From: Portulaca oleracea
Taxonomy: Eukaryota; Streptophyta; Magnoliopsida; Caryophyllales; Portulacaceae
Length of the DNA stretch: 64,000 nt
Assembly: GCA_029582165.1 (NCBI GenBank)
Contig: CM055881.1
Span: forward strand, 24,967,594-25,031,593
Reading direction: 5' to 3'
Shown here: piece by piece, positions 48,119 through 58,843 of the stretch
How the letters are laid out: each line of letters begins with the position of its first letter
Position numbering within the stretch: the stretch's first letter is position 1
Program-made: the position numbers and the translations under genes
Notes under the pieces: model-generated
The model's input: only the letters and a program-made list of their open reading frames with translations
What the model was told of the DNA's origin: nothing
Database searches by the model: none

Positions 48119-49377
48119 TATATAATATGATATATGATATGATAATATGATATATAAAATAGATGGTATATGATATAAATTATGGCAAGCAAGACACCTA
48201 AAGCTGGTAATAAATACCAAAACACAATAACATTTGGAAAACCAGGCTGCTCACATGGAAGGCATACATAATTTTCAATTAGCAAATATAAAAATAATTG
48301 AAGGTAGTCTTCCGCTGTAAGAGAAACAACAATGGGCCTAAAAACAGGGTCAAATTGCAGATTATCTCATTTCCATCAAGATTAAATTAGTTGTCTAAAT
48401 TAACAAGCTTCCACATGCCATGCATCTTCATTTTGATAAATTAATCTCAATATTATAATTAATCATTATTGCAGTTCTATCAACTTACTCAACCCACTCC
48501 CTAAGCTAAATTATATAGATTCAACCAAAAGTTAATCAATGAGTTAATTAATAGGTTTAGTCAGTTCCTCAGTTGTCCCCTTAAATGATCATTAATTTAA
48601 TACTTAAACCATACCTCCTCCTCTTCTTCTCTCTCATGAGAACTTTCCAACTCTTCAAGGCTTCAACCAATAAACATTTCCCTGGCACATGCTTTCTTTC
48701 TCTCGCTGTTTAATTTGGTAACTAAAAGTCAGAACTTTGCTGTTGCTGAAATTCTGGTACGTACCCAGATCCTGAAATTGCAGAAAGTTTGAAGCTTTGA
48801 TTCGAAACTTCATTTTTGTCTTTGTAACTGAACTTTCCTGTGCATTCACAGTTGATTGGGTATTTAGAGAGAGAAAAAGAGAATATATTCATATGTTATG
48901 ATGCTCTGCTCAGCAATTATAGTAAGTTCTACTTTCTCTATCTTCTCTGTCTTTATTTGTAAAGAACTTGAAAAAGGGTCGAAGCTTTTTGGTGTTGGAA
49001 ATGTTGGAAATTTATTTAAGGGACGAAATTTGATGCATGTTATAAGTTTCTGTGCAAAAATATGAAGGTTGGGCACGAAATATCATGTAATTAGCGTAAC
49101 TGAATTTGTTAATAGTGATTACTGAGCCTTAATAGTATATCTTAACTAAAATGACCGTTGGATTTTAATTACCCAAAAAATACGTTTATCATCATTAATA
49201 CCTACATTATTGTTATCATCCTTTCTAATTCCTGTCGTTATAATTTCTAACCCAATGCTCTATGTTGGCTAGATATTATGAAGATTTTCAGATCTTGTTG
49301 TAAGTGAATGAAAGGTGTTTGGTGAAAATTGGCTGTTCTTAGAGGAGAGTGAAAGAGATTATTAAACAAACAGAGAA
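48119..49377 (+). promoter_or_regulatory. Upstream region and 5' leader of the receptor-like kinase gene
   Basis: TC-rich runs (48610-48660, 48925-48950) suggest a leader, and AATTATAGTAAGTTC at about 48916 could supply a donor for a leader intron. No other coding block is visible. Transcription start not determinable. Confidence 0.35.
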
Positions 49378-51344
49378 ATGGGAAAGTCAGGATTGATCTG
49401 CTGTGCAACTGTATTGTTTGGATTGATGAGTTGTATGTTTGGTAATGTTTATGGCGAGCCTGTTGAGGACAAGAAAGCATTGCTTGATTTCGTCGTAAAA
49501 ATGCAGCATTGGAGGGTGTTGAAGTGGTCTCCAAACAGCGAATGCTGCTCATGGACAGGTGTGACTTGCAATGCTGATAAAACCAAGGTGGTTGCCTTGA
49601 GGTTGCCTGGGGTCGGGTTAAGTGGCTCAATCCCTTCCAACACCCTAGGCCGCATTTCGGCCCTCCAAATACTTAGCCTCAGAAAAAATAGGATTTCAGG
49701 TCCCTTTCCTTCTGATTTCTCTAGGTTGGGTAACCTAACTTCACTTTATCTTCAGCAAAATAAGTTTTCTGGCCCCCTACCCGCTGATTTCTCTGTTTGG
49801 CATAACTTGGTGGTCCTAAATTTGTCAAACAATGAGTTTAATGGGAGTATCCCGCCATCTATTTCAAACATGACCCACCTAACTACCCTTGACCTTTCAA
49901 GCAACTCATTTTCAGGTCAAATACCTGATTTTGATCTCCCTAATTTGCACTTTTTGAACCTATCCAACAACCATTTAAATGGGTCTCTGCCTCATTCTCT
50001 TCTAAGGTACCCCAGTTCTGCATTTTTTGGTAACAACATATCTTCTGAGGTTTCTATTCCCCCTATCCCATCTGCAATTCCGTCATCAACCCAACACCAC
50101 AAGCGATTCAGTGAGAGCGCGTTGCTTGGGATTGCACTCAGCAGTTGTGCAATTGGGTTCATGATGATCGCGCTCCTGATGCTGTTTTGCTGCTCCACCA
50201 AGGAAAAGGACGGGCTGAAGTCGCGTAAGGGTAAACCCATGAAGAACAAGAAGAGAGTGCCTACAGAGACTCAGGAGGAAAGGGATGGGAGGATCACTTT
50301 CTTTGAGGGGTCGACACTGGCATTCGACTTGGAGGATCTGTTAAGGGCCTCTGCTGAGGTCCTAGGGAAGGGCACCTTTGGGACAACTTACAAGGCCGCC
50401 CTAGAGGACTCCACCACTGTGGCTGTCAAGAGGCTCAAGGAGGTGAGTGTGGGGAAACGCGATTTTGAGCAACTAATGGAGGTTGTTGGGAACATTAGGC
50501 ATGACAATGTGGCTGCACTCAGAGCCTACTACTATTCCAAAGATGAGAAGCTTATGGTTTACGACTACTTCAACCGTGGCAGCTTGTCTACACTGTTACA
50601 TGGTATCCCCTTCTTCTAATTCTATCATTTGTGTTAGATTTGTTTAAGAATTATGTGAGTTGAGTCTTAAAACATAAAAACCTGTTTGACATTGCAGGAA
50701 AGAGAGGAGAAAACCGAGCTCCATTGGACTGGGAAACGCGACTAAAGGTTGTCGTTGGAGCAGCTAAAGGCATAGCCCACATTCACACCCAAAATGGGGG
50801 GAAGCTAGTCCATGGTAACATCAAATCCTCCAACATTTTCCTCAATTCCGAAAACTATGGATGTGTATCGGATCTGGGACTAGCAACAATAGTAACCCCA
50901 CTGGGTCCACCCATCCAAAGAATCATAGGTTACAGAGCCCCAGAAGTGAGTGATCCAAGGAAAGCAACACAAGCATCCGATGTGTATAGTTTCGGGGTGC
51001 TGGTCCTGGAACTCCTAACAGGGAAGACTCCCCTAGGGGAGGGAATGCACCTCGTAAGATGGGTCAATTCCGTGGTTAGAGAAGAGTGGACCGCTGAAGT
51101 TTTCGATGTGGAATTATTGAGGTACCCCAACATAGAAGAAGAGATGGTGACAATGCTGCAGCTGGGAATGACTTGTGCTGACAGGGTCCCAGACAGGCGT
51201 CCTAAGATGTCCGATGTCGTCAGAATGGTGGAGGATATTCGCCGGGGGACCGGGACATACCCTTCATCGGAGGTTTCAACTCCAACACCGGCGTCTCTTT
51301 CACATATGGTTGATGTAGGATCCATTTCTGGTACCCCACAATAA
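49378..51344 (+). CDS. LRR receptor-like kinase with pseudokinase domain (At4g23740-like)
   Basis: Plasma-membrane receptor-like protein of the LRR III class, expected to sense an extracellular or partner signal and act by scaffolding. Two exons, 49378-50602 and 50698-51344, give 623 aa. A signal peptide covers residues 1-26. The LRR N-cap ends with a CCSWTGVTC motif near 57-65. Five or six leucine-rich repeats run to about 210. The transmembrane segment is about 247-270, followed by a basic KSRKGK stretch. The kinase-like domain starts near 320 with GKGTFG and VAVKRLK retained. The catalytic loop reads HGNIKSSN instead of HRD...N, and the metal-binding triplet is DLG instead of DFG. Loss of the catalytic Asp is typical of the family of probable inactive receptor kinases. 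The intron position inside the kinase domain after LLHG is conserved in this class. The frame is intact. Confidence 0.93.
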
Positions 51345-53827
51345 GTTGCTTGTATTAGTAGTTACAATTCCTTCAAACCCCAACCAGAAAAACCATTTCC
51401 CCTTTCCTTTTTTCTTTCATTAGGTACCTATGTTTTTCTTCTTCTCTTTTCCACCTATTAATTATAGTAAGTTGAATGTTGTGTTATTGTTTAGGAGAAA
51501 GTGGGATAGAATTAGCTTACCAACTTGAACCAGCTAAAGGTCCAAGTTACAATACAAAGTGCTACCTTCTTGCTTCACAGCTAATCATATTTCTAGTATA
51601 GTATGAGTTTAAGTCAACTGTATACCTGCCTTTGCCTAAATTATACAACTTTTTGCCGCAATTTGTTGAGGATGAAGGAGAAGAATTTGGGAATGATTTT
51701 TGAATAAGCCTACCTACAAATTACAATGATTATCAAGTTTGACGTTGATACATGGAGTCAGATAGCCAGCTTTCCTAATTTGTTTTGATTGACTCAGACA
51801 AGGTATTTGGAATCTTTATTGTACAAGAAAAATGTGCATATTTGGATTCTTTATTTTATTGTACAAGAAAAATGTGAATGTTAGCAAGCTGTAATTAAAG
51901 CACAATTCCAATCATGTCACCCTGGAAATGAGCCCACTCGCTGGCTAAAAATTTGCGTGTTTAATTTGCCATCATTTCCGAAAGATTTGACTCGTGTGCG
52001 AAAGTGGTTGAAATTCCACGACATTTACCAGGGCTGTTCAAATCCATTCCGTAATAATATTCGACCGGAAAAACCCGTCGTTATTCAATCAAAAATTCTA
52101 ACTATCCAAACTGAAAGTTGATTTTAATTTGGTCGGGTAACCCAATCGGAAACAATTTCAGAGTAATCAATTTAGATAAGGGTCAGCCTTGGCCAAAATC
52201 TGATATCTGAGTTACCCGAAATTAAAACTAAAATTAAGGTGTGAATTATTGCCCATATCACATACTCATTCATTTCCTGCTTGGTCTTTGTAAAAGGTCC
52301 TCTTTTTTTCTTTTCGTTTTTTTGTTATTTAATGTTTAATTTTGTCTTCCCTTATATTTACATGTGACATTCTGAAACTAAAAAAATATAGCATGACTAA
52401 TTAGAATTTGAATATTGTATTTGAACAAGTTGATCAAAATATTCTTTAATTTTCATCCAATTAATAACAGTCGGACCAGGGTTTGACATTGTATTTAGCA
52501 TAGTATAACTAACCTGTTTTCAAATAATAAAATTAGGTCATGTTCTTTTGTATGGTGTGGTGCGTTGTGGTAGCACAACTGACCGCACTAGCCACTAATC
52601 AATATTCCTTCACACTTTGTTATATGGCGATATCACACTTTATCAAAATCATTATCAATATATCTCCTCATTTTTCTCCTCTACTTTTCACATTCTTTCT
52701 CATCACCTACAATATCAATCACACATTCTACAAATTTTGTATATCATTCCACACCTTGCAGTGATTTTCACAATTTCACCATGTCGTACCATTTCCGCAC
52801 CAAACAAATCGCATACAAGAATAGGGGCTTAGTGGCATTAATTACAAATTATATATTAGAAATAATAAAAGCGAAAACTCAAAATTAGAACCAATCAAAT
52901 CTTTTGGTTAATCGGTACCCAATCTGAATTTTCCGAATGCCCGAACTTCGGGCACACGAAACTTTCGTTTACAGTTAATCAATTATGGTTCGAGGATATT
53001 ACCTACCTGAAGTGTTGGGTACTCGAAAAAAGTTATCCAATTATTTCACTTACACGATCCATGAATGTCCCTTATAGCGACAAACAAGGTCCTTCGGGTT
53101 GGATAAGTGAATTTTGAATAAATTAGCATTTTAGATTTGGATTGGTGGATTCTTAGTTAAGGTTAGCTCATTTTTGGTATAATTCTTTTTAACGTTCTAT
53201 TATTAAGTGAAGCTTTTCAAATATAAATTCAAATATAGGCTGTATTATTCTACTCAAATTTTAAGTTTCAGATCTATTTTGTCAGTTTCATTATATCTAA
53301 TCCTTTGTATCTCATTTGCTCATATGAAATGAAAGTCACACTAATTGTTTCCTTAATGCTTTAAAGTTTATCAACACCTTATTTTTCATATTTTTTTTGG
53401 TAAGTTGTGGCCACAGAGGCCCTTTAATTTCAACAGAAGAGAGTGCCACTAAGCATATACAGAAGTATTCAAATCAGATTATCATCTAACCGTGAAAGAA
53501 GCCAAAATAGCAAGCAATGACACGACTGATGTTCAAATGTCAAAGTAAAGGAGAAGAGGAATACAGTTGTTGCTATTTTTCCATATTAATTAAAAAGATT
53601 AGTTTTCATTTGCAAATTAACCCTGTAAGGATTTAATAAAATATATCCTCTATTCTTCCTACTTTATTTATCGACCCTTTTTAATTTGAATTATTAAAAT
53701 TTTAAGATATGCCTATTAATTTAATTATAAACATAATCTATGAAACTCTTATCATTAGGGTTTTCAAAAGAATGTTTGACCCCCAAATTCAGTTTAGTAC
53801 GACTCGAGAAAAAGCAGGTATGGTCTG
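51345..53827. other. 3' flank of the kinase gene and intergenic DNA
   Basis: 3' UTR to about 51900. Around 52020-53120 there is an AT-rich repeat-like stretch with GGTCGGGTAACCC and GGGTACTCGAAAAA words that may be a degraded element beginning near CAGGGCTGTTCAAA at 52029. No gene. Confidence 0.4.
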
Positions 53828-53905
53828 CAGGGGCGGATCTGATATATATCCAGTGGAGTGGAGTCAAGTGACTCCACTGGAATTTTGGGAAAAAATATGT
53901 TTATT
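53828..53905 (+). mobile_element. Left end of a hAT-like element (fragment)
   Basis: CAGGGGCGGATC followed by the short palindrome CCAGTGGAGT...ACTCCACTGG. The same layout (GGGGCGGA, then an inverted GTGGG...CCCAC) begins the element at 56401. The right end is not paired here. Confidence 0.4.
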
Positions 53906-53918
53906 GAAAACATTTACA

Positions 53919-53920
<2 letters not shown>

Positions 53921-53989
<69 letters not shown>
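53921..53989. repeat. (TA)n microsatellite flanking an element
   Basis: Pure TA dinucleotides for about 68 bp directly abutting the GGAAAATTGG terminus at 53990. Confidence 0.95.
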
Positions 53990-53991
<2 letters not shown>

Positions 53992-54519
53992 AAAATTGGA
54001 TTATAATAATACTAACTGTTGCAAATTGGATGGCGATAATCCCTACTTTCAGTTTGTATTCTGGTGATCCAAAAAAAAAAATTGTATTGTTGTGGTACCA
54101 AATCCACCTCCAAATTCTTTTTATTTTTTCTTTCATACCCAATACTGTTTTTGTTTTTTTCGTTCTTGGTCCCAGAAAGGTAATAAAGCATAGCTAGTAA
54201 AACAATTTTTAAATTATTTTTTTGATACTCCGAGCAATTATTATGATTTTTTAAAAGGATTAAATGTGAAAAAATCATAAAAATCGTAAAAAATTGAAAA
54301 CATTGGGAGAAACGCCGTAAATTCATTGAAAATCATGGTAAAGTGTTATACTAAGTTTTGAATCAAACACAACACAAAATCTATGATAATTAGAGTATAC
54401 TCTAGACGATGTCCCACTACAATCCAATTTTATTTTTTTTGGACCACTAGAATCCAAATTGATAGAGGGATTATTGCTGTCTAATTGTAAAAGTAGGGAT
54501 TATTAAAATCCAATTCTCT
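53990..54519. mobile_element. TA-flanked element, GGAAAATTGG family, copy 1
   Basis: Begins GGAAAATTGGATTATAATAA and ends with the inverse (ATTATTAAAATCCAATTCTC). It is bounded by TA runs on the left and TTATATATA on the right. About 530 bp, non-coding. The interior (GTTCTTGGTCCCAGAAAGG, TTATTATGATTTTTTAAAA, CATTGGGAGAAACGCCGTAA) aligns by eye with 61708-62225 in inverse orientation. Termini match 24197-24682. Confidence 0.75.
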
Positions 54520-55315
54520 TATATATAGGATATAAATAAGGTTTTTTATTTTTATTTTTATTTTTAATGTGTAGGAGTAATAATGATTGGTTGATTTTTT
54601 TTATAATGAAAAAGGGGATCTCACGTGAGTGTGAGTAAATAAAGAGGTATGCAACAACCATTTTTTTGCACGCCTTCTCCCCTGCATTCATGCCAACCGA
54701 CTACTCTCCTTCTCAAAGTCATTCCCAATGATTCTCCATCATTTCAGATGATGATTCAGCCGAGACATCTCTTAAAACTCCATCAGAAACCTCAATTTAG
54801 GTTTCCATCCGAAACCCTAATTTAGATAGCAATTGCAATATCTCTCTCAAAACTCCATCAGAAACCCTAATTTAGTTGCCCAGACATCTCTTAATACTCC
54901 AGAAGAATATTGAAGAGGTGAAGGGGTGCAATTTATTTGCCCAGACATCACCATTCTGGTTGTGAGGACGATTTGCTGCAGTTAGGAAGCCAACAATGGA
55001 TGGTGGGGGTGAAGGAACGAGGTATTCTGAGTGGTGTTTATGTAATATGATTTTTCGTCATGTGTTTTTCTTCGATTCTGTCAATTGTGTTATGTGATTT
55101 GGATACATGAATATTGCTTACTCAAAAGTTTGTATATTTGGATGAGTGTTGGAGTTCGATGATGTTGTTGAATGATAAAAATCAGGTCAGCCCCGAAGCA
55201 AAAAATGTAGTATGATGTTGATTTGTTGTTGTTGTTGTTGTTGTTGTTCATAATCGTCAAAAACTACTTGTTCATCATCCCATAAGATCTTGATGATCAT
55301 TTTTATTGTATTACT

Positions 55316-56400
55316 TGTTGGTGGTCATTGTTCATTTGTATTACTTGTTGATGTTCATAAGTGAATGCTTAATGCTCATGGTATGATTAGTTGGTCTTCA
55401 TCTTACTGATGTTATCAATAATCATTGATGTTCATTATAATATATTTTGATGTTCATTCATGGAGTGTATGTGTCTATAATACACCAAGAATGTTGATGT
55501 TCATAATGTAGTACTAGATGTTCGTGCTAAGATTAGTTGATGTTCTTGATAGCATGATTGATGTTGAGTCATGTAATATTTCATGTTCATGCCAAAATTG
55601 ATAAATGTTCATTCGTATAGTACTTGATGTTCATTCCAAGAATAGTTGATGTTCACAATAGTATGATTTGATGTTCATTCCTGTAATATTCTATGTTCAT
55701 GACAACTTGATGTTCATAATAGTTGATGTTCATAATAGTATGTTCAAGACCTACTTGTTGTTCATATAGGTATGGGTAGTGTTCTTTCTAAGGTTAGTTG
55801 ATGTTTGTAATAGCGTAATTGATGTTCATTATAAGTTTAGTTGATGTTCGTAATAGCGTGAGTGATGTTAATTAGCTTGGTGGTCATTGTTCATTTGTTA
55901 GTTGATGTTCATTGATGTTCATCAGTGAATGCTTAATGCTCATGATATGATTAGTTGGTCTTCATCTCATTGATGTTATCAATAATCACTGATGTTCATC
56001 TCAATATGCTTGATGTTCATTAATGAGTGCATGTGTCTATAATACACCAGGACTGTTGATGTTCATAATGAAGTACTGGATATTCATACTAAGATTATTT
56101 GATGTTCTTAATAGCATGATTGATGTTGAGTCATGTAATACTTCATGTTCATGCCAAAATTGATAAATGTTCATTCGTATAGTACTTGATGCTCATTCCA
56201 AGAATAGTTGATGTTCATAATAGTATGATTGATGTTCATTCATGTAATATTCTATGTTCATGACAACTTGATGTTCCTAATAGTTGAGGTTCATAATAAT
56301 ATGTTTAAGACCAAACTTGTTGTTCATAGAGGTATGGTTAATGATCGTTCTAAGGTTAGTTGATGTTCGTAATAGCGTGATTGATTTTCATTCAATGAAT
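55316..56400 (+). repeat. GATGTTCAT-rich intronic array with a 564-bp tandem duplication
   Basis: The word GATGTTCAT occurs at least 15 times exactly, plus many one-base variants, at irregular 20-60-bp spacing on the plus strand. The array itself is two tandem copies of a larger unit: GTGAATGCTTAATGCTCATG at 55361 recurs at 55925, and the order of variants follows in both copies. A GTT run lies just upstream (about 55226-55250). It lies entirely in the intron of the FAR1-like remnant. Confidence 0.85.
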
Positions 56401-57063
56401 TAGGGGCGGAATTAACATGGGTTCAGGTGGGATCAAGTGACCCCACTTCAAAAAAAAAAAATAGAATTGCAAATTTTTGGTTATAAGAGTAAAACTAGAT
56501 AAGTTAATAATATATCTAACATGTGACATTAGAGAATCAGTTAGGTGCTCCTAGCTTAGTGGCATGCGTTATATCTAAAGTGATAATGTACGGGGGGTGG
56601 TCACGTGTTCGATTATTGTGTAGCACATGTCAATCCTAGTTTCTTTTTATTGTATCAATTTTTGAGTTAAATTTTTGAAACACATCAATTAACAAATACA
56701 ATTTATTTATTCAATTTTCAATTTTGATGGCCAGGTTTGAGTGTGATTATATAGTTTAACTTGTTTAATTTTTAACTTGGATTGGTTTAAATGTAATTAG
56801 TTTGAATGTACATTTCCTTCAATAATTGTTATTGTAATCCTTATTTTTTTAGTTTAAATGGAAGATATCTCAAAAAATATTTACTCAATCAAGATTTCCT
56901 TCAAGTTATGTCAATTTACCTTTGAATGAAGAGAGTAGGGAGCGTAGTCCTGAACCACATCAACCAGTCAATGCAAATAATATTCTAAGTTTTTTGAATT
57001 ATTATTTTAACATCTTATGTTTGATTTTGAACCCGCTTGATTTCATTTCTGGATTCGCCACTG
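56401..57063. mobile_element. hAT-like non-autonomous element with 8-bp target duplication
   Basis: Begins TAGGGGCGGAATTAAC and ends GGATTCGCCACTG, flanked by CAATGAAT at 56393-56400 and 57064-57071. An 8-bp duplication with CAGNGGCGRA-type ends fits the hAT superfamily. The 663-bp interior is non-coding apart from a SINE-like piece. It is inserted in the intron of the FAR1-like remnant, at the end of the repeat array. Confidence 0.8.
56533..56650 (+). mobile_element. Possible tRNA-derived SINE piece
   Basis: TAGCTTAGTGG (box A-like, about 56552) and GTGTTCGATTATT (box B-like, about 56608) occur with tRNA-like spacing inside the hAT element. The end is approximate. Confidence 0.4.
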
Positions 57064-57475
57064 CAATGAATGATGTTGTTTATTTCAATTCGTGTGTTAT
57101 TCATGGTGGTTTGATGATCATTGATGCTCTGTCGTGTGTGCAGTGTTGCTGCTGGCGCATTGCAAATGGAGACAAGAACCGTCGTGCTTCCCCCGCCAGT
57201 GCCACAAAACTACCAAATGAACGACTACGGTGAATATGTTCCATTTTGTCCTATTGAGTCATGGGTTCCAACAGAAGGGATGACATTCGATGACATTGAA
57301 GAGAGGAAGAAGTTCTATGAACGGTACGCAGTTAGCGTCGGTTTTAGTGTACGTAGCTAAAGTCACACAAAAGACAACAATGGGGACGGAATGGAAGGTG
57401 TTTGTCTGTTGAAACAAGGGCGAACGTCCGGGAAGAAGATGACATTAAGTATATAGATGCTCGTTGCCCAAAATG

Positions 57476-58620
57476 TTTTCATTATATGTAGATGCTTGTT
57501 CTACTATACATAGCTAGTCATTTTGACACACACTCGATGTCCATTTCACAATAACGTGATGTTCATTTCACAAAAACTTGATGTTCATTTCACAATTACT
57601 TGATGTCCATTTTTGTTTGGGTGATCATTATATGTAGATGCTCATTCCACTATACCTAGTTATTCATTCCACTAATACTCGATGTCCATTACACAAAAAC
57701 TTGATGTTATTTCACAAAAACTTGATGTTCATTTTACAATTACTTGATGTTCATCTCAAAATAACTTGGTGCTATTTATTTAATTCAACTTGATGTCCAT
57801 TTGTCAACATTCATGTGGCAAAAACCATTATATGCCCAAACGACTTAACGATAATCATTGGTGCAAATGGCCTCCATTTAGAGCAATGTTCCATTATAGG
57901 TAGATGCTCATGTTACTCTACTTAAATTATCATTTCACAAAAACTTGATTTTCATTTTCACAATAACACCATTATATGGTCAAAATGACTTAAGGACAAT
58001 GAATTGATGCATTTCTTAGTTGAACACACCTTGATGTTTCATTTCACTTCTTAACACACTACAAATTGGTGTCCATTTAAACAAACCTTGATGTTCATTT
58101 AATTAGACTCCATGATAATGCCTTGGTGCATTTGTCCATTTCAAGACATTTAAAGGTTCATCTCAATTTCGTTTGAGTTTCATTTCAATTTAAATTGATG
58201 TTCATTTCATTATACATATATGATCATTTTCACAAACCTTGATGATCATTTTACTATACTTCGCTGCTCAACTCACAAAAACGTGATGTTAATTTTACAA
58301 TAACCTGATATTCATTTCATTGGGAATGATGCCATTGTTCACTTTAATACACCTTGATGTCCATTTCACTTCAGTATTAAACAATAAAGACTGATGTTCA
58401 TTTATACTTCACCAGAAACACAAAATCTGTAAATTTGGAAAACACGAACTATATAAATATGGAAAACACTAGAAAACTGGAAAACTATGTGTTAATTTAA
58501 ACCATACAGGCTGATGCTCATTCATGCATCACCGGATGTCTAATGCACATGCTAATGTTCATCTACAAACTGACAATCAACGTTTAATACGATATCCCAA
58601 ATTTTTCCAAACAAAAGACA
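57476..58620 (+). repeat. GATGTTCAT array, second block, plus orientation
   Basis: Continuation of the motif (TTGATGTTCATTTCACAAAAAC and TTGATGTCCATTTCAC variants) downstream of the FAR1-like exon. A 146-bp unit is repeated: ATTATATGTAGATGC at 57481 recurs at 57627, with a third weaker copy near 57895. Confidence 0.8.
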
Positions 58621-58843
58621 ACAAAGTAGAATTCTGAATGTCAACACAAACACAACATGATTGACCAAAGTGAGGTAACTTCAAGTCAAAGTGGTGCAAC
58701 GGTGCTCGTCCTGTTCCAATGACTTGCTCTCGTCTGGACGGCGTCAACACAAACACAACATGATTTGGGCTTTACCCTTTTAGACGTTGCGCTCAGTTGA
58801 ACAGTGGGAGATGCCTCATTAACTAGGGGGCCACGGGGGAATT

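Larger units (their letters stand above)
54996..57475 (+). pseudogene. FAR1-related N-terminal fragment, disrupted
   Basis: Exon 1 is 54996-55021 (MDGGGEGT plus two bases). After a 2.1-kb GT-AG intron, exon 2 starts at 57144 and continues in frame. It encodes an acidic/proline leader, then the start of a FAR1 DNA-binding domain: GMTFDDIEERKKFYERYAVSVGFSVR. A stop follows at 57358-57360. Further FAR1-like residues (SHTKDNNGDG, then EWKVFVC and NKGER) appear only after a frame change and another stop. FAR1/FHY3 proteins derive from Mutator transposases and bind DNA through this WRKY-GCM1-like zinc domain. Here the zinc ligands, MULE catalytic domain and SWIM finger are missing. The intron carries the GATGTTCAT array and a hAT insertion. 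Confidence 0.65.
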
